Source of the DNA: Ruegeria spongiae
Lineage (GTDB): Bacteria; Pseudomonadota; Alphaproteobacteria; Rhodobacterales; Rhodobacteraceae
Assembly: GCF_023502395.1 (NCBI RefSeq)
Contig: NZ_JAMFMB010000004.1
Span: 124,001 to 188,000, forward strand
Direction: 5' to 3'
Length of the DNA stretch: 64,000 bases
The position numbers and the translations under genes were made by a program. Below the pieces are notes generated by a model. It was not told where the DNA came from. It did no database searches and saw nothing but the letters and a program-made list of their open reading frames with translations. How positions within the stretch are numbered: the stretch's first letter is position 1; the number at the start of each line of letters is the position of its first letter. Positions 46,478 to 54,856 of the stretch are shown in pieces.

Positions 46478-47251
46478 TCAGCGGTTGCGCAACACGGTAA
46501 AAGCGGCAGAGGCGCCCCAACCGGCGAAGATCGCAATCGCCAGCGACATCAGACCATAGATTGCCGGTTGCTGCCGCGACAGGTTGTACAGGAACCGCTC
46601 CAGCCCGACCTTTCGAACATCGATATCGGTCACGATCTGAGACACGACCCGGCCACCTCGGGTCAAGTAGATACGTGTCTTGTAATCGCCTTCGATCAGA
46701 TTGGCGGGCATCTCGATTGAGGTGCGAAACAGCGTCTGCTGATCCACGGCGACCGTATCCTCGCGCAGCGAATACAGGCCTTCGGCCTTGCGGATGCGAA
46801 TGACGGCCTGGGCAAACTCCTGGGCATCCTGAACCTTCATATCCGCCCCGACCGAGCGGATCGCTTGCGGGATCGACACCTTGTAGCGCAGGTCCTCGGT
46901 ATTGGTCAGCACTTCGTTGAACGGGGCGCTGGTGGCAACCGCGTAAAAGCTAGGCGCGGAATCCACCAGAACGCTATCCACATTGACCCAGATGCCGAAC
47001 TTCTTTTCCTTCCGGCGCACAATGACCGGCTTTGACGGGCCTGAGACGGTGATCACAACCTCCAGCGGTTCCGCGTCCGGAATCGGCGTTTCGCGTTTGA
47101 CCGCACCAAAAACCAGAATGTCGTCCCCGTCGAAGGTCGAGGTAATGGCCACCCGGTCCTGACTCAGGCCCAGCACGATTTCTTCTTCGATGGCCTGCGC
47201 GGGCAGCGCGGCAAACAACATCAGGACAAGCAGAGCGCGCATCATGATCAA
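46478..47251 (-). CDS. TIGR02186 family membrane protein
   Basis: A 257-residue protein with an N-terminal signal peptide (about 1-20), a long periplasmic beta-rich domain (EEEIVLGLSQDRVAITSTFDG and RVVSQIVTDIDVRKVGLERF), and a C-terminal transmembrane helix at about 233-253. It overlaps the upstream TauE-like gene by 4 nt on the same strand. The pair is common in Rhodobacterales and is probably a transport unit. Function unknown. Confidence 0.85.
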   Translation of the reverse strand: MIMMRALLVLMLFAALPAQAIEEEIVLGLSQDRVAITSTFDGDDILVFGAVKRETPIPDAEPLEVVITVSGPSKPVIVRRKEKKFGIWVNVDSVLVDSAPSFYAVATSAPFNEVLTNTEDLRYKVSIPQAIRSVGADMKVQDAQEFAQAVIRIRKAEGLYSLREDTVAVDQQTLFRTSIEMPANLIEGDYKTRIYLTRGGRVVSQIVTDIDVRKVGLERFLYNLSRQQPAIYGLMSLAIAIFAGWGASAAFTVLRNR

Positions 47252-48171
47252 TGCCCCCCGTCCGTACCCAGCGAGAACAGCTCAGCCGGTTGCAGCAGAA
47301 GATCCAGCGCCAGCTTGCCACAGACCACCAGAACCATCATCGCCAGCAAAATCCGCAATTGTTCGGCCTTGAGCTTGGTGCCGATCTGGGTGCCGATCTG
47401 CGCCCCGATCACACCGCCAACCAGCAGCAGAACCGCCAGTACCACATCAACGGTGAAATTGGTGGTCGCGTGCAGCATGGTGGTAAATGCGGTGACGAAG
47501 ATGATCTGGAACAGCGAGGTGCCGACAACCACCTTGGTGGGCATGCCCAGGATATAGATCATCGCGGGCACCATGATGAAGCCGCCGCCGACACCCATGA
47601 TGGCCGACAGGATGCCGACGAAAACGCCGACAATCAGGGGTGGGATGGCCGAGATATACAGGCCCGAGGTGCGAAACCGCATTTTCAGGGGCAACGCGTG
47701 GACCCATCCTCGCTGACGGCGCTTTGCTGGCGCCGTACCACCTGCCTGGCGGGCTTTGCGGATCGCGTTCAGGCTTTCGATGAACATCAGCCCGCCGACC
47801 ACGCCCAGAAAGACCACGTAGCAAAGCTTGACCAGCAGATCGACCTGCCCAAGGCTTTTGAGGTAGTTGAACACCACCACACCCAGCGCCGCGCCGGTCA
47901 GACCGCCGGCCAATAACACCCCGCCCATCTTGAAATCGACGGTTCGCCGCCTGAAATGGGCCAGCACACCGGAAAAGGACGAGGCGACGATCTGGTTGGC
48001 CTCGGTCGCAACCGCGACGGCGGGGGGGATGCCGATGAAAAACAGCAGCGGTGTCATCAGAAAGCCGCCGCCGACCCCGAACATGCCGGACAGAACCCCG
48101 ACGAGGCCCCCCAGACCCAGCAGCAGGAACGCGTTGACCGAAACTTCAGCGATGGGAAGGTAAATCTGCAT
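47248..48171 (-). CDS. TauE/SafE family transporter
   Basis: A 307-residue permease with about eight transmembrane helices. The family motifs GMFGVGGGFLMTP and IMGVGGGFIMVPAM are at about 27-39 and 175-188. Members export sulfite or sulfonates and related anions. It is coupled to the TIGR02186 gene. I chose ATG 48171 over an earlier GTG (48198); neither has a strong ribosome binding site. Confidence 0.88.
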   Translation of the reverse strand: MQIYLPIAEVSVNAFLLLGLGGLVGVLSGMFGVGGGFLMTPLLFFIGIPPAVAVATEANQIVASSFSGVLAHFRRRTVDFKMGGVLLAGGLTGAALGVVVFNYLKSLGQVDLLVKLCYVVFLGVVGGLMFIESLNAIRKARQAGGTAPAKRRQRGWVHALPLKMRFRTSGLYISAIPPLIVGVFVGILSAIMGVGGGFIMVPAMIYILGMPTKVVVGTSLFQIIFVTAFTTMLHATTNFTVDVVLAVLLLVGGVIGAQIGTQIGTKLKAEQLRILLAMMVLVVCGKLALDLLLQPAELFSLGTDGGH

Positions 48172-48398
48172 GTTTACTGTTATTTCACGCGGCGTCACAA
48201 AATCAACCGCTTATGCTGCCTTGCAGCACAAGTTGCGGATCACAATTTGAGTCAGTTTTGAAGCGGCGGGGCAGAAAAAGCGCCCTTAACAAGGTAAATT
48301 ACGGCCCCGATCGGTGCTGCGCAAAAACCTGATAATGATTGTGGGCTTATAGATCGGTCGAAACTGGCCTTGTATCGGACCAAATGCCAGGACCCATC

Positions 48399-48426
48399 TG
48401 GCAAACAGGCCGAGGCCTGTTTGCCA
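48399..48426 (-). terminator. Perfect hairpin after the BMP gene
   Basis: TGGCAAACAGGC (48399-48410) pairs perfectly with GCCTGTTTGCCA (48415-48426). It starts 15 bp past the BMP stop on the reverse strand. No U-tract follows, so it may act with Rho or stabilise the mRNA. Confidence 0.55.
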
Positions 48427-48441
48427 GCAATGTTCAACGGT

Positions 48442-49446
48442 TCAGAAGTTCAGAACCGGGCAGCTGTCGTCGCTGGTATAATCGTGAACGTCGATTTCAC
48501 CTGCGATGATCTTGGCCTTTGCGTCCTCGACCGAGGATTGCATGTCACCGCTGACCAATTCGGCGTTGTTGTCATCCATGGCATAGCCCACACCGTCGGC
48601 GGAGAGGTCCAGAACCAGAACGCCCGGCTCCATCTCTTCACCCGCGGTCATGACGTTATAAACCGCCACGTCGACGCGCTTCAGCATCGAGGTCAGAACC
48701 TTGCCCGGGTGCAGGTGGTTCTGGTTGCTGTCCACGCCGATCGACAGGATGCCCTCGTCAGCGGCGGTCTGCAGAACGCCCACGCCGGTGCCACCGGCTG
48801 CGGCATAAACCACGTCTGCGCCCTGGCTGATCTGCGCTTTGGTCAGTTCCGAACCCTTCACCGGGTCGTTCCAGGCCGATGGTGTGGTGCCGGTCATATT
48901 CGCGATCACGGTGGCATCGGGGTTGGCCGCCTTGACGCCCTGCGCATAACCGCAAGCGAATTTGCGGATCAGAGGCACATCCATGCCGCCGATGAACCCG
49001 ACAGTGCCCGATTGCGACGCCTGTGCCGCCATCATGCCGACCAGATATGACCCTTCATGCTCGGTGAAGCCGATGATCAGCACGTTCGGATGTTTCTCCG
49101 GATCTACCCATCCGTCAATTGTGACGAAGTTCGTGTCAGGATAATCGCCCGCGACTTCCTCCAGCACCGAGGCGATGGCGAATCCGGTGGTAACGACAGG
49201 GTTGAAACCCGCCTCGGCGAAACGCCGAACCGCTTGTTCACGCTGTGCTTCGGTCTGGATCTCGATGTCTTTATACGAGCCGCCGGTATCCTTCGCCCAG
49301 CGTTCTGCGCCGTTGTGAGCCGCCTCGTTGAACGATTTGTCGAATTTGCCACCCAGATCATAGATCAGCGCCGGTTCGGCAGTGGCGAGGCCTGCAGTCA
49401 GGGCAACCGCAGCAGCGGCACCCATCAGGGATTTCATGAGGGTCAT
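48442..49446 (-). CDS. BMP-family ABC substrate-binding protein
   Basis: A 334-residue periplasmic binding protein of the BmpA/Med family. The signal peptide is at about 1-23, and the ligand-binding fold includes DLGGKFDKSFNEAAHNG, GGMDVPLIRKF and YAAAGGTGVG. Family members bind nucleosides or related molecules for ABC transporters. No permease or ATPase gene is adjacent, so its partners lie elsewhere or it is a sensor component. GGGAG lies 7 nt before the ATG. Confidence 0.88.
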   Translation of the reverse strand: MTLMKSLMGAAAAVALTAGLATAEPALIYDLGGKFDKSFNEAAHNGAERWAKDTGGSYKDIEIQTEAQREQAVRRFAEAGFNPVVTTGFAIASVLEEVAGDYPDTNFVTIDGWVDPEKHPNVLIIGFTEHEGSYLVGMMAAQASQSGTVGFIGGMDVPLIRKFACGYAQGVKAANPDATVIANMTGTTPSAWNDPVKGSELTKAQISQGADVVYAAAGGTGVGVLQTAADEGILSIGVDSNQNHLHPGKVLTSMLKRVDVAVYNVMTAGEEMEPGVLVLDLSADGVGYAMDDNNAELVSGDMQSSVEDAKAKIIAGEIDVHDYTSDDSCPVLNF

Positions 49447-49600
49447 TGGATACTCCCGTTGTTTTTTGGTTGAGGGCACGGGTTGTTCCCGATGCCCCGG
49501 TGATTGATCAACTGTATATGACGCTGGCAATTAAGGCCGTGCCCGGTGCCGGGGGTCAACCGCTTTTTGCAACTGCGGGCAGCCGCGCGCGCGCTTTCCT

Positions 49601-50014
49601 TCACGGCAAGGCACGTTCCATCGCGATCGCATCGAGTTTCAGCCCGCCGTCGCGCAGGTAATAGGCACGCCGCACGCCGCACCGGGCATAGCCGCAGCGC
49701 TGATAGAGGGACAGCGCCGGTGTGTTGTCCTCAGCCACGTCCAGAAAGGCGCGCCGGGCGCCATTTGCAGCCGCCTCTTTCTGCCAAAGCTCCATGCAGC
49801 GCTGGGCAAGGCCTTGCCGCTGGAAGGCCGGATCGGTGGCGATAGCCAGCAATTCGGCCTGATCCGCGATCAGTGTGTAGACCGCGAAACACCGCGCATC
49901 GCCTGCCGTGTGGGTGAAGCGGTTCGTCAGCAGTGCTTCGAACTCTGCCGCCGACCATGGTCGCGATGCGGTAAAGGCGGCGGCATGGGTTTGGGCCATC
50001 TGCGCTGGTGTCAT
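49601..50014 (-). CDS. rimI: Ribosomal-protein-alanine N-acetyltransferase (GNAT)
   Basis: A 137-residue GNAT protein. The acetyl-CoA loop is DPAFQRQGLAQRCM (about 61-74), and DVAEDNTPALSLYQRCGY is the C-terminal block. RimI acetylates ribosomal protein S18 in E. coli; other N-terminal acetylations are possible. Its ATG overlaps the tsaB stop by 4 nt. Confidence 0.87.
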   Translation of the reverse strand: MTPAQMAQTHAAAFTASRPWSAAEFEALLTNRFTHTAGDARCFAVYTLIADQAELLAIATDPAFQRQGLAQRCMELWQKEAAANGARRAFLDVAEDNTPALSLYQRCGYARCGVRRAYYLRDGGLKLDAIAMERALP

Positions 50015-50583
50015 GCGTCCAGAATGACCGGCGGGGGGTCGCTGGCCGGGGCGGCATCTGCTGGGCGGGCATAGACCGGGGCAGGGGGCTGTGTCGCGCC
50101 AAGCCGGCGTTCGGCGGTGATCCGGGCAATGGCCTGAACGAGGTCCAGCGGGTCAATATCGGCATGAACGAGCCCGTCGACCTCGGATCGGGCGACCATG
50201 GTGATGCCCACCTCTGTTCGCAGGTAAAGCTGATCGCGCGGGGCAGGGACCGCGACCCGTTGACCGGGCGGTGCAGATAACGCGCGGGCATCAAAACCGT
50301 CCACGCCCACTGCCGGAATGCCAAGGCCCAGCGCCAGACCGCGCGCGGCTGACACTGTGATGCGGATGCCGGTGAAATTGCCCGGCCCGGTGCCAACGCC
50401 GATGGCATCCAGATCGCGCCAGGTGACCCCGGTCTGGCTCAGAGCCTCTTCGAGCAACGGCATCACCCGTTCGGCCTGCCCTTTGCTCATTGCCTCATGG
50501 CGCAGGGTCAACACCTGCCCATCACGCAGCAAGGCGGCGGCGCACCAAGGGCCGGACGTGTCGAAGCCAAGGATCAGGGTCAT
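50011..50583 (-). CDS. tsaB: tRNA threonylcarbamoyladenosine biosynthesis protein TsaB
   Basis: A 190-residue ASKHA-fold protein. LGFDTSGPWCAAAL is the N-terminal block and GVGTGPGNFTGIRI the phosphate loop. It scaffolds TsaD in making t6A37 of tRNA. TsaB proteins are shorter and degenerate in the C-terminal lobe, as here. Overlaps both the GFA gene and rimI by 4 nt. Confidence 0.95.
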   Translation of the reverse strand: MTLILGFDTSGPWCAAALLRDGQVLTLRHEAMSKGQAERVMPLLEEALSQTGVTWRDLDAIGVGTGPGNFTGIRITVSAARGLALGLGIPAVGVDGFDARALSAPPGQRVAVPAPRDQLYLRTEVGITMVARSEVDGLVHADIDPLDLVQAIARITAERRLGATQPPAPVYARPADAAPASDPPPVILDA

Positions 50584-51020
50584 CGGTCACGCGCGCTGTT
50601 CAGGGTATTCCGGCCAGAGCCTGTGGCGCGGTCCAACCCATCGGCAAGGTGCAGCCAACGCAGCCCTTTGTCGGCATGACAATGCAGGCGTGGAGGGAAA
50701 TCATCTGCCTGATCCAGCAGGCCGATGGGCACATAGATCTGATCGGGCAGATAATCGAATGTCGCCGCCAGAGGCGACCCGCAGCGGGTACAGTTCCAGC
50801 GCCGCACGCCCGGATGATGCGAGGCTCCGTCACCCAGCGCGGGCTCGCTCGTCAGATCGTTGCGACCGAAGGCGGCAAAGGCCCCCACCGGCGCGCCGGT
50901 CCAGCGGCGGCAATCGGCGCAATGGCAATAGGCCACCGTCAGGGGGGCGGCGGCGGCGGACAGACGTATCGCGCCGCAATAGCACCGCCCGGTCACGAAA
51001 ACGGCCGGGTCAGACGGCAA
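50580..51020 (-). CDS. GFA family protein (zinc, Mss4-like fold)
   Basis: A 146-residue protein. GRCYCGAIRL with CHCADCRRW and CTRCGSPL provides the paired cysteines for zinc, the GFA pattern. Members are often annotated as glutathione-dependent formaldehyde-activating, an activity that has been questioned. It overlaps the nfu gene by 11 nt and tsaB by 4 nt, so it is embedded in the operon. Confidence 0.88.
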   Translation of the reverse strand: MPSDPAVFVTGRCYCGAIRLSAAAAPLTVAYCHCADCRRWTGAPVGAFAAFGRNDLTSEPALGDGASHHPGVRRWNCTRCGSPLAATFDYLPDQIYVPIGLLDQADDFPPRLHCHADKGLRWLHLADGLDRATGSGRNTLNSARDR

Positions 51021-51573
51021 CCGGGCGCACCTCGGTCACTTCGGGGATATAGTGGCGCAGCAGGTTCTCGATGCCCATCTTCAGCGTCAGGGTCGAGGAC
51101 GGGCATCCGGCGCAGGCGCCCTGCATATGCAGATAGACAACCCCACGGTCAAAGCCGTGAAAGGTAATGTCGCCGCCATCCTGCGCCACCGCAGGACGCA
51201 CCCGGCTGTCGAGCAGTTCCTTGATCTGGTCGACCACTTCGGCATCTTCGCCGGTATGTTCGGCATGGCCGGACCCGGCCGTGTCGCCATCGTTGATGAC
51301 CGGCTGCCCCGACTGGAAATGCTCCATCACCGCGCCCAGAATGGCGGGTTTGATATGGTCCCATTCGACGCCATCACCCTTGGTGACGGTGACGAAATCA
51401 TTGCCCAGAAACACACCGGTCACACCGTCCACAGCAAAGATCCGGCCAGCCAGCGGAGATTTCCCAGCCGTGTCGGCAGAGGGGAAATCAGCGGTACCCA
51501 TGTCCAGCACAGTCTGTCCCGGCAGGAATTTCAGCGTTGCGGGGTTCGGGGTCGATTCGGTCTGGATGAACAT
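51010..51573 (-). CDS. NifU/NfuA-type iron-sulfur scaffold
   Basis: A 187-residue protein. The N-terminal Nfu domain (MFIQTESTPNPATLKFLPG) and a C-terminal NifU-like domain with GACAGCPSST, whose Cys pair carries a transient [4Fe-4S] cluster. It delivers clusters to client proteins. GGAG lies 8 nt ahead of ATG 51573. A perfect Irr/ICE-like box lies 59 bp upstream. First gene of nfu-gfa-tsaB-rimI. Confidence 0.93.
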   Translation of the reverse strand: MFIQTESTPNPATLKFLPGQTVLDMGTADFPSADTAGKSPLAGRIFAVDGVTGVFLGNDFVTVTKGDGVEWDHIKPAILGAVMEHFQSGQPVINDGDTAGSGHAEHTGEDAEVVDQIKELLDSRVRPAVAQDGGDITFHGFDRGVVYLHMQGACAGCPSSTLTLKMGIENLLRHYIPEVTEVRPVAV

Positions 51574-51631
51574 TCTGGGGTCTCCATGATCAGAGCAGCA
51601 GATATGCGACCCGTCCGGGCGCAAGTCAAGG

Positions 51632-51648
51632 TTTAGAACAATTCTAAA
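51632..51648 (-). promoter_or_regulatory. Perfect Irr/ICE-type box upstream of nfu
   Basis: TTTAGAA CAA TTCTAAA is a 7-bp perfect dyad with a 3-bp spacer, matching the iron control element TTTAGAA-N3-TTCTAAA described for Irr in alphaproteobacteria. It lies 59-75 bp before the nfu ATG. Confidence 0.75.
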
Positions 51649-51707
51649 TCGGGTGGGGGCGAGGTCAAGTCCTGCCACACCCGAAATTTACCGGGCGCAT
51701 CCGTGGA

Positions 51708-52163
51708 TCAGGTGATCGCCTCCAGCTTTTCCTTGCTCAGATCGCCGGGCACGATGGTGAACGGGATCGGCAGTGACCCCGATGAGCGGCTCATCTGCGT
51801 GACCAGCGGTCCGGGGCCTTTCTTGTCGGTCCCTGCACCCAGCACCAGCACCCCGATCTCGGGGTCTTCGTTCACCTGGGCGATGATCTCGGGCACGGCT
51901 TCGCCTTCGCGGATGATCAGTTCGGGTTCAACGGACTGCTTGTCGCGCATCCATTTGGCGAACACTTCGTAATGGGCGTGGATGCGCTCGCGCGCTTCTT
52001 CGCGCATCACTTCGCCCACGCCGATCCAGTGGTTGAATTCATCCGGCGGGATCACCGACAGGATGGCGACGCCGCCGCCCGTATGGGCCGCACGCATGGC
52101 CGCGAAACGCATGGCGTTCAGGCATTCGCGGCTGTCATCAAGGACGACCAGAAACTTCCGCAT
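51708..52163 (-). CDS. Universal stress protein (UspA family)
   Basis: A 151-residue UspA-fold protein. The N-terminal VVLDDSRECLNAM contains the conserved Asp. The C-terminal LVLGAGTDKKGPGPLVTQMS corresponds to the GXGX9G phosphate-binding loop, though spacing is somewhat changed. Single domain, soluble. It follows the ilvE-like gene on the same strand by 80 bp. Role in stress survival is inferred from the family. Confidence 0.88.
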   Translation of the reverse strand: MRKFLVVLDDSRECLNAMRFAAMRAAHTGGGVAILSVIPPDEFNHWIGVGEVMREEARERIHAHYEVFAKWMRDKQSVEPELIIREGEAVPEIIAQVNEDPEIGVLVLGAGTDKKGPGPLVTQMSRSSGSLPIPFTIVPGDLSKEKLEAIT

Positions 52164-52243
52164 GAGGATGGCTCCTTTCCCTCTGGATCATGCCCCAGCA
52201 ACAGGGGGCTGGCAACCGGTGGTTTTGCAGGTGTCTCAAAGGG

Positions 52244-53107
52244 TTAGCGGTCTGACGCCGCCCAGTCCCAATACAGCTCGCGCACCCGCCGCGCAATCGG
52301 GCCGACCTGATAGCCGGTATCTTCCAGTGCGGTGACCGGGGTCACCTTGTTCATGTTGCCCGACATAAAGACCTCGTCCGCGTCGTGAAAATCATCGAAG
52401 GACAGCACTGTTTCATGCACCGTCACCCCGTCCGCGCGCAGATTGGCGATATGCCGCGCCCGGGTGATCCCGGCCAGGAATGTGCCATTGGGAATGGGGG
52501 TAAAGACCTCGCCATCGCGGACCATGAAGATATTGGCGGTGTCCGTTTCCGCCACATTGCCCATCGCATCGGCCGCCAGTGCATTTGAGAACCCCTTCTG
52601 GTGGGCCTCGCGCAGCATCCGCGCGTTGTTGGGATAAAGCGCGCCGGCCTTGGCGTTCACTACCGCCGCCTCAAGCACCGGACGTCTGAACCGTGTCGTG
52701 GTCAGTGTTGCGGTGGCATGCGCCGGGGCCATGGGAATCTCTTCGAGGCAGATCGCAAAGCCGGTTTTGTCCTGCGACGGCACGATGGTCGTGCTGCCAC
52801 CGTCGATACCCCAATACATCGGGCGGATGTAAACCGCAGCACCCGGCGTGTATTTTTTCAGCCCGTCATCGACGATCGCGACCATCTCTTCAGCGGTGAC
52901 GGTGGGCGTCAGCATCATTGCCTCGGCAGAGCGGTTCACCCGAGCGCAATGAGCGTCCAGATCGGGGCTCAGCCCGTCTACGTGGCGCGCGCCGTCGAAT
53001 ACATTTGTGCCCAGCCACGCACCGTGATCCGCCGCCCGCATGATCGGGACATCACCCTCATGCCACTGGCCGTCGAAATAGGTGCGGATGTTTTTGCCCG
53101 TCGCCAT
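52244..53107 (-). CDS. ilvE: Branched-chain amino acid aminotransferase (class IV PLP)
   Basis: A 287-residue fold-IV aminotransferase. Blocks are FDGARHVDGL, RPMYWG, RRPVLEAAVVNAKAGALYPNN with the probable PLP lysine in NAKAG, and DANIFMV-like TDTANIFMVRDGEVFTP. D-amino acid aminotransferase or aminodeoxychorismate lyase are less likely alternatives. GGAGG precedes ATG 53107. It lies 71 bp after an Lrp regulator and near leucine dehydrogenase, which supports branched-chain substrates. Confidence 0.85.
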   Translation of the reverse strand: MATGKNIRTYFDGQWHEGDVPIMRAADHGAWLGTNVFDGARHVDGLSPDLDAHCARVNRSAEAMMLTPTVTAEEMVAIVDDGLKKYTPGAAVYIRPMYWGIDGGSTTIVPSQDKTGFAICLEEIPMAPAHATATLTTTRFRRPVLEAAVVNAKAGALYPNNARMLREAHQKGFSNALAADAMGNVAETDTANIFMVRDGEVFTPIPNGTFLAGITRARHIANLRADGVTVHETVLSFDDFHDADEVFMSGNMNKVTPVTALEDTGYQVGPIARRVRELYWDWAASDR

Positions 53108-53178
53108 CTGGTCCTCCCTGAACGGACGAAACCTAGGCAGGAATGTCGCAGGCGTCCAGAGCAGTTTCACCCGAGGGG

Positions 53179-53637
53179 TCACGCGGGCGTCGGCAACTCG
53201 GTACGCTTCATGATGGTCCTGAGTGCGAAGTTCGATCGCAGATTGCGGATACCGGGGATCTGCATCAGCCGGTTTTCCAGAAACCGGTCGAATGCCGCAA
53301 GATCGGCAGCCACCACACGCAGCAATATGTCACGCGATCCGGTCATCAGGTAACATTCCATGACTTCATCGCAGGTCAGGATCGCTTTCTCGAAGGCATC
53401 AATTGCCGCTTTGTCCTGACGCGCCAGTTCCACCGAGACAAAGATCGACACGCCCAGCCCCAGCTTGCCCGGATCGACCCGCGCGCCATATCCGGTGATG
53501 ACGCCCCGTGTCTGCAACCGCTCCACCCGCCGCGCGCAGGGCGTTGCGGACAGGCCCACCATCTCGGCCAGTTCAGTCACTGTCATCCGCCCGTCTTTCT
53601 GGAGGTGGTGCACGATTCGATAATCAATGGCGTCCAT
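53179..53637 (-). CDS. Lrp/AsnC family regulator
   Basis: A 152-residue regulator with an N-terminal winged helix-turn-helix (about 1-60, MTVTELAEMVGLSATPCARRVERL) and a C-terminal ligand-binding RAM domain (about 70-145, MECYLMTGSRDILLRV). It diverges from leucine dehydrogenase and precedes the aminotransferase, so it probably senses a branched-chain amino acid and controls both, as BkdR and Lrp do elsewhere. Confidence 0.92.
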   Translation of the reverse strand: MDAIDYRIVHHLQKDGRMTVTELAEMVGLSATPCARRVERLQTRGVITGYGARVDPGKLGLGVSIFVSVELARQDKAAIDAFEKAILTCDEVMECYLMTGSRDILLRVVAADLAAFDRFLENRLMQIPGIRNLRSNFALRTIMKRTELPTPA

Positions 53638-53764
53638 GGGGAAATCTCCGAAAAAATCGACCGTTGTTGGAGGATACCTTCAATATTGGTTAGCGGGCTA
53701 GTCGAAATTGGAGGGTATTGCTGTGCGCTTCGTGAGAAAATTCGAACATGGACGGAGGAAAGAG

Positions 53765-54814
53765 ATGAACCTGACGCAAATCGAGGTGCCCGGGCATGAA
53801 GGTGTATATCGTATCGAGGACCGCGAAAGCGGCCTGTTGGGCCTGATCGCGATCCATTCGACACAGCTTGGCCCGGCGGCGGGTGGTGTGCGGATGCGGC
53901 CCTATTACAGTTTCGACGCGGCGCTTAAGGATGCGCTGCGTCTGTCACAGGGCATGACGCTGAAGAACGCTGCCGCCGGTCTGCCCCTGGGCGGAGGCAA
54001 GGCGGTGATCATCGGCGATCCTGCGGGCGACAAGACACCCGGCCTGTTGCAGGCCTTTGGCCGCGTGGTTGCGCAGCTCGACGGGCGCTATTGGACAGCC
54101 GAGGATATGGGCATGACCCCGGCCGACATGGCCGAGATTGCGCGCGAGACGGAATGCGTGGCCGGGCTTGAGCAGGGCAGCCACGCGAGCGGCGATCCGT
54201 CCCCAATCACGGCGCAAGGCATCTTTAACGCGATCCGGGCGGTGGCGCGGCACCGGTTCGGGTCCGATGATCTGTCGGGCCGGACCGTGAGCGTGCAGGG
54301 GCTTGGCAATGTCGGCTGGCATCTCTGCGGTTTCCTGAGGGATCAGGGCGTGCGGCTGGTGGTGACCGATATCAACGCGGCACGCGTTGCGCGAGCCGAA
54401 GCCGAATTTGGTGCGCGGGCAGTGGCGTGTGATGCGATTTTCGATGCCGATGCCGATATCTTTGCGCCCTGCGCCATAGGGGGAATTCTTGATGCGAACA
54501 GGATCGAGCGATTGCGGGTCAAGGCGGTCGCGGGCGGGGCAAACAACCAACTTGCAACGCCGGAAGACGGGCACCGGCTGCACCGGAGGGGAATTCTCTA
54601 TGCGCCGGACTTCGTGGCCAATGGCGGCGGTATCATCAATGTCGCGACCGAGATTTTGCGCATCGACGCGCGCGAGGCGTGGGTCGCCGACAAGCTAACA
54701 GCTCTCGACAGCACCATGGACCGCATTCTGCACGCGGCCAAGGCGCGCGATGTCAGCCCGCATCACGTGGCCGAGGCGATCGTGGCGGACGTGCTGCAGC
54801 AGGACGCGGCTTAA
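53765..54814 (+). CDS. ldh: Leucine dehydrogenase
   Basis: A 349-residue Glu/Leu/Phe/Val dehydrogenase. Lys67 in MTLKNA and Lys79 in GGGKAV are the substrate and catalytic lysines, YWTAEDMG is conserved, and GLGNVGW is the NAD motif at about 180. It deaminates leucine, isoleucine and valine to their 2-oxo acids. Length matches bacterial LeuDH. GGAGG lies 7 nt ahead of ATG 53765; the open frame continues upstream to 53708. Divergent from the Lrp gene over 127 bp. Confidence 0.92.
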   Translation: MNLTQIEVPGHEGVYRIEDRESGLLGLIAIHSTQLGPAAGGVRMRPYYSFDAALKDALRLSQGMTLKNAAAGLPLGGGKAVIIGDPAGDKTPGLLQAFGRVVAQLDGRYWTAEDMGMTPADMAEIARETECVAGLEQGSHASGDPSPITAQGIFNAIRAVARHRFGSDDLSGRTVSVQGLGNVGWHLCGFLRDQGVRLVVTDINAARVARAEAEFGARAVACDAIFDADADIFAPCAIGGILDANRIERLRVKAVAGGANNQLATPEDGHRLHRRGILYAPDFVANGGGIINVATEILRIDAREAWVADKLTALDSTMDRILHAAKARDVSPHHVAEAIVADVLQQDAA

Positions 54815-54842
54815 AAAACCAAGCCCGTTCAAGCGGGCTTGG
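54813..54842 (-). terminator. Rho-independent terminator after trpS
   Basis: CCAAGCCCG (54819-54827) pairs with CGGGCTTGG (54834-54842). The reverse transcript continues with TTTTTT. It lies just past the trpS stop and overlaps the last codon of ldh on the other strand. Confidence 0.85.
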
Positions 54843-54856
54843 TCGTCACCGGCGTG

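Noticed and set aside
47041-47060. GGTGATCACAA resembling the sucC/sdhC operator
   Set aside because: It lies inside the TIGR02186 coding sequence as a single copy without the paired arrangement.
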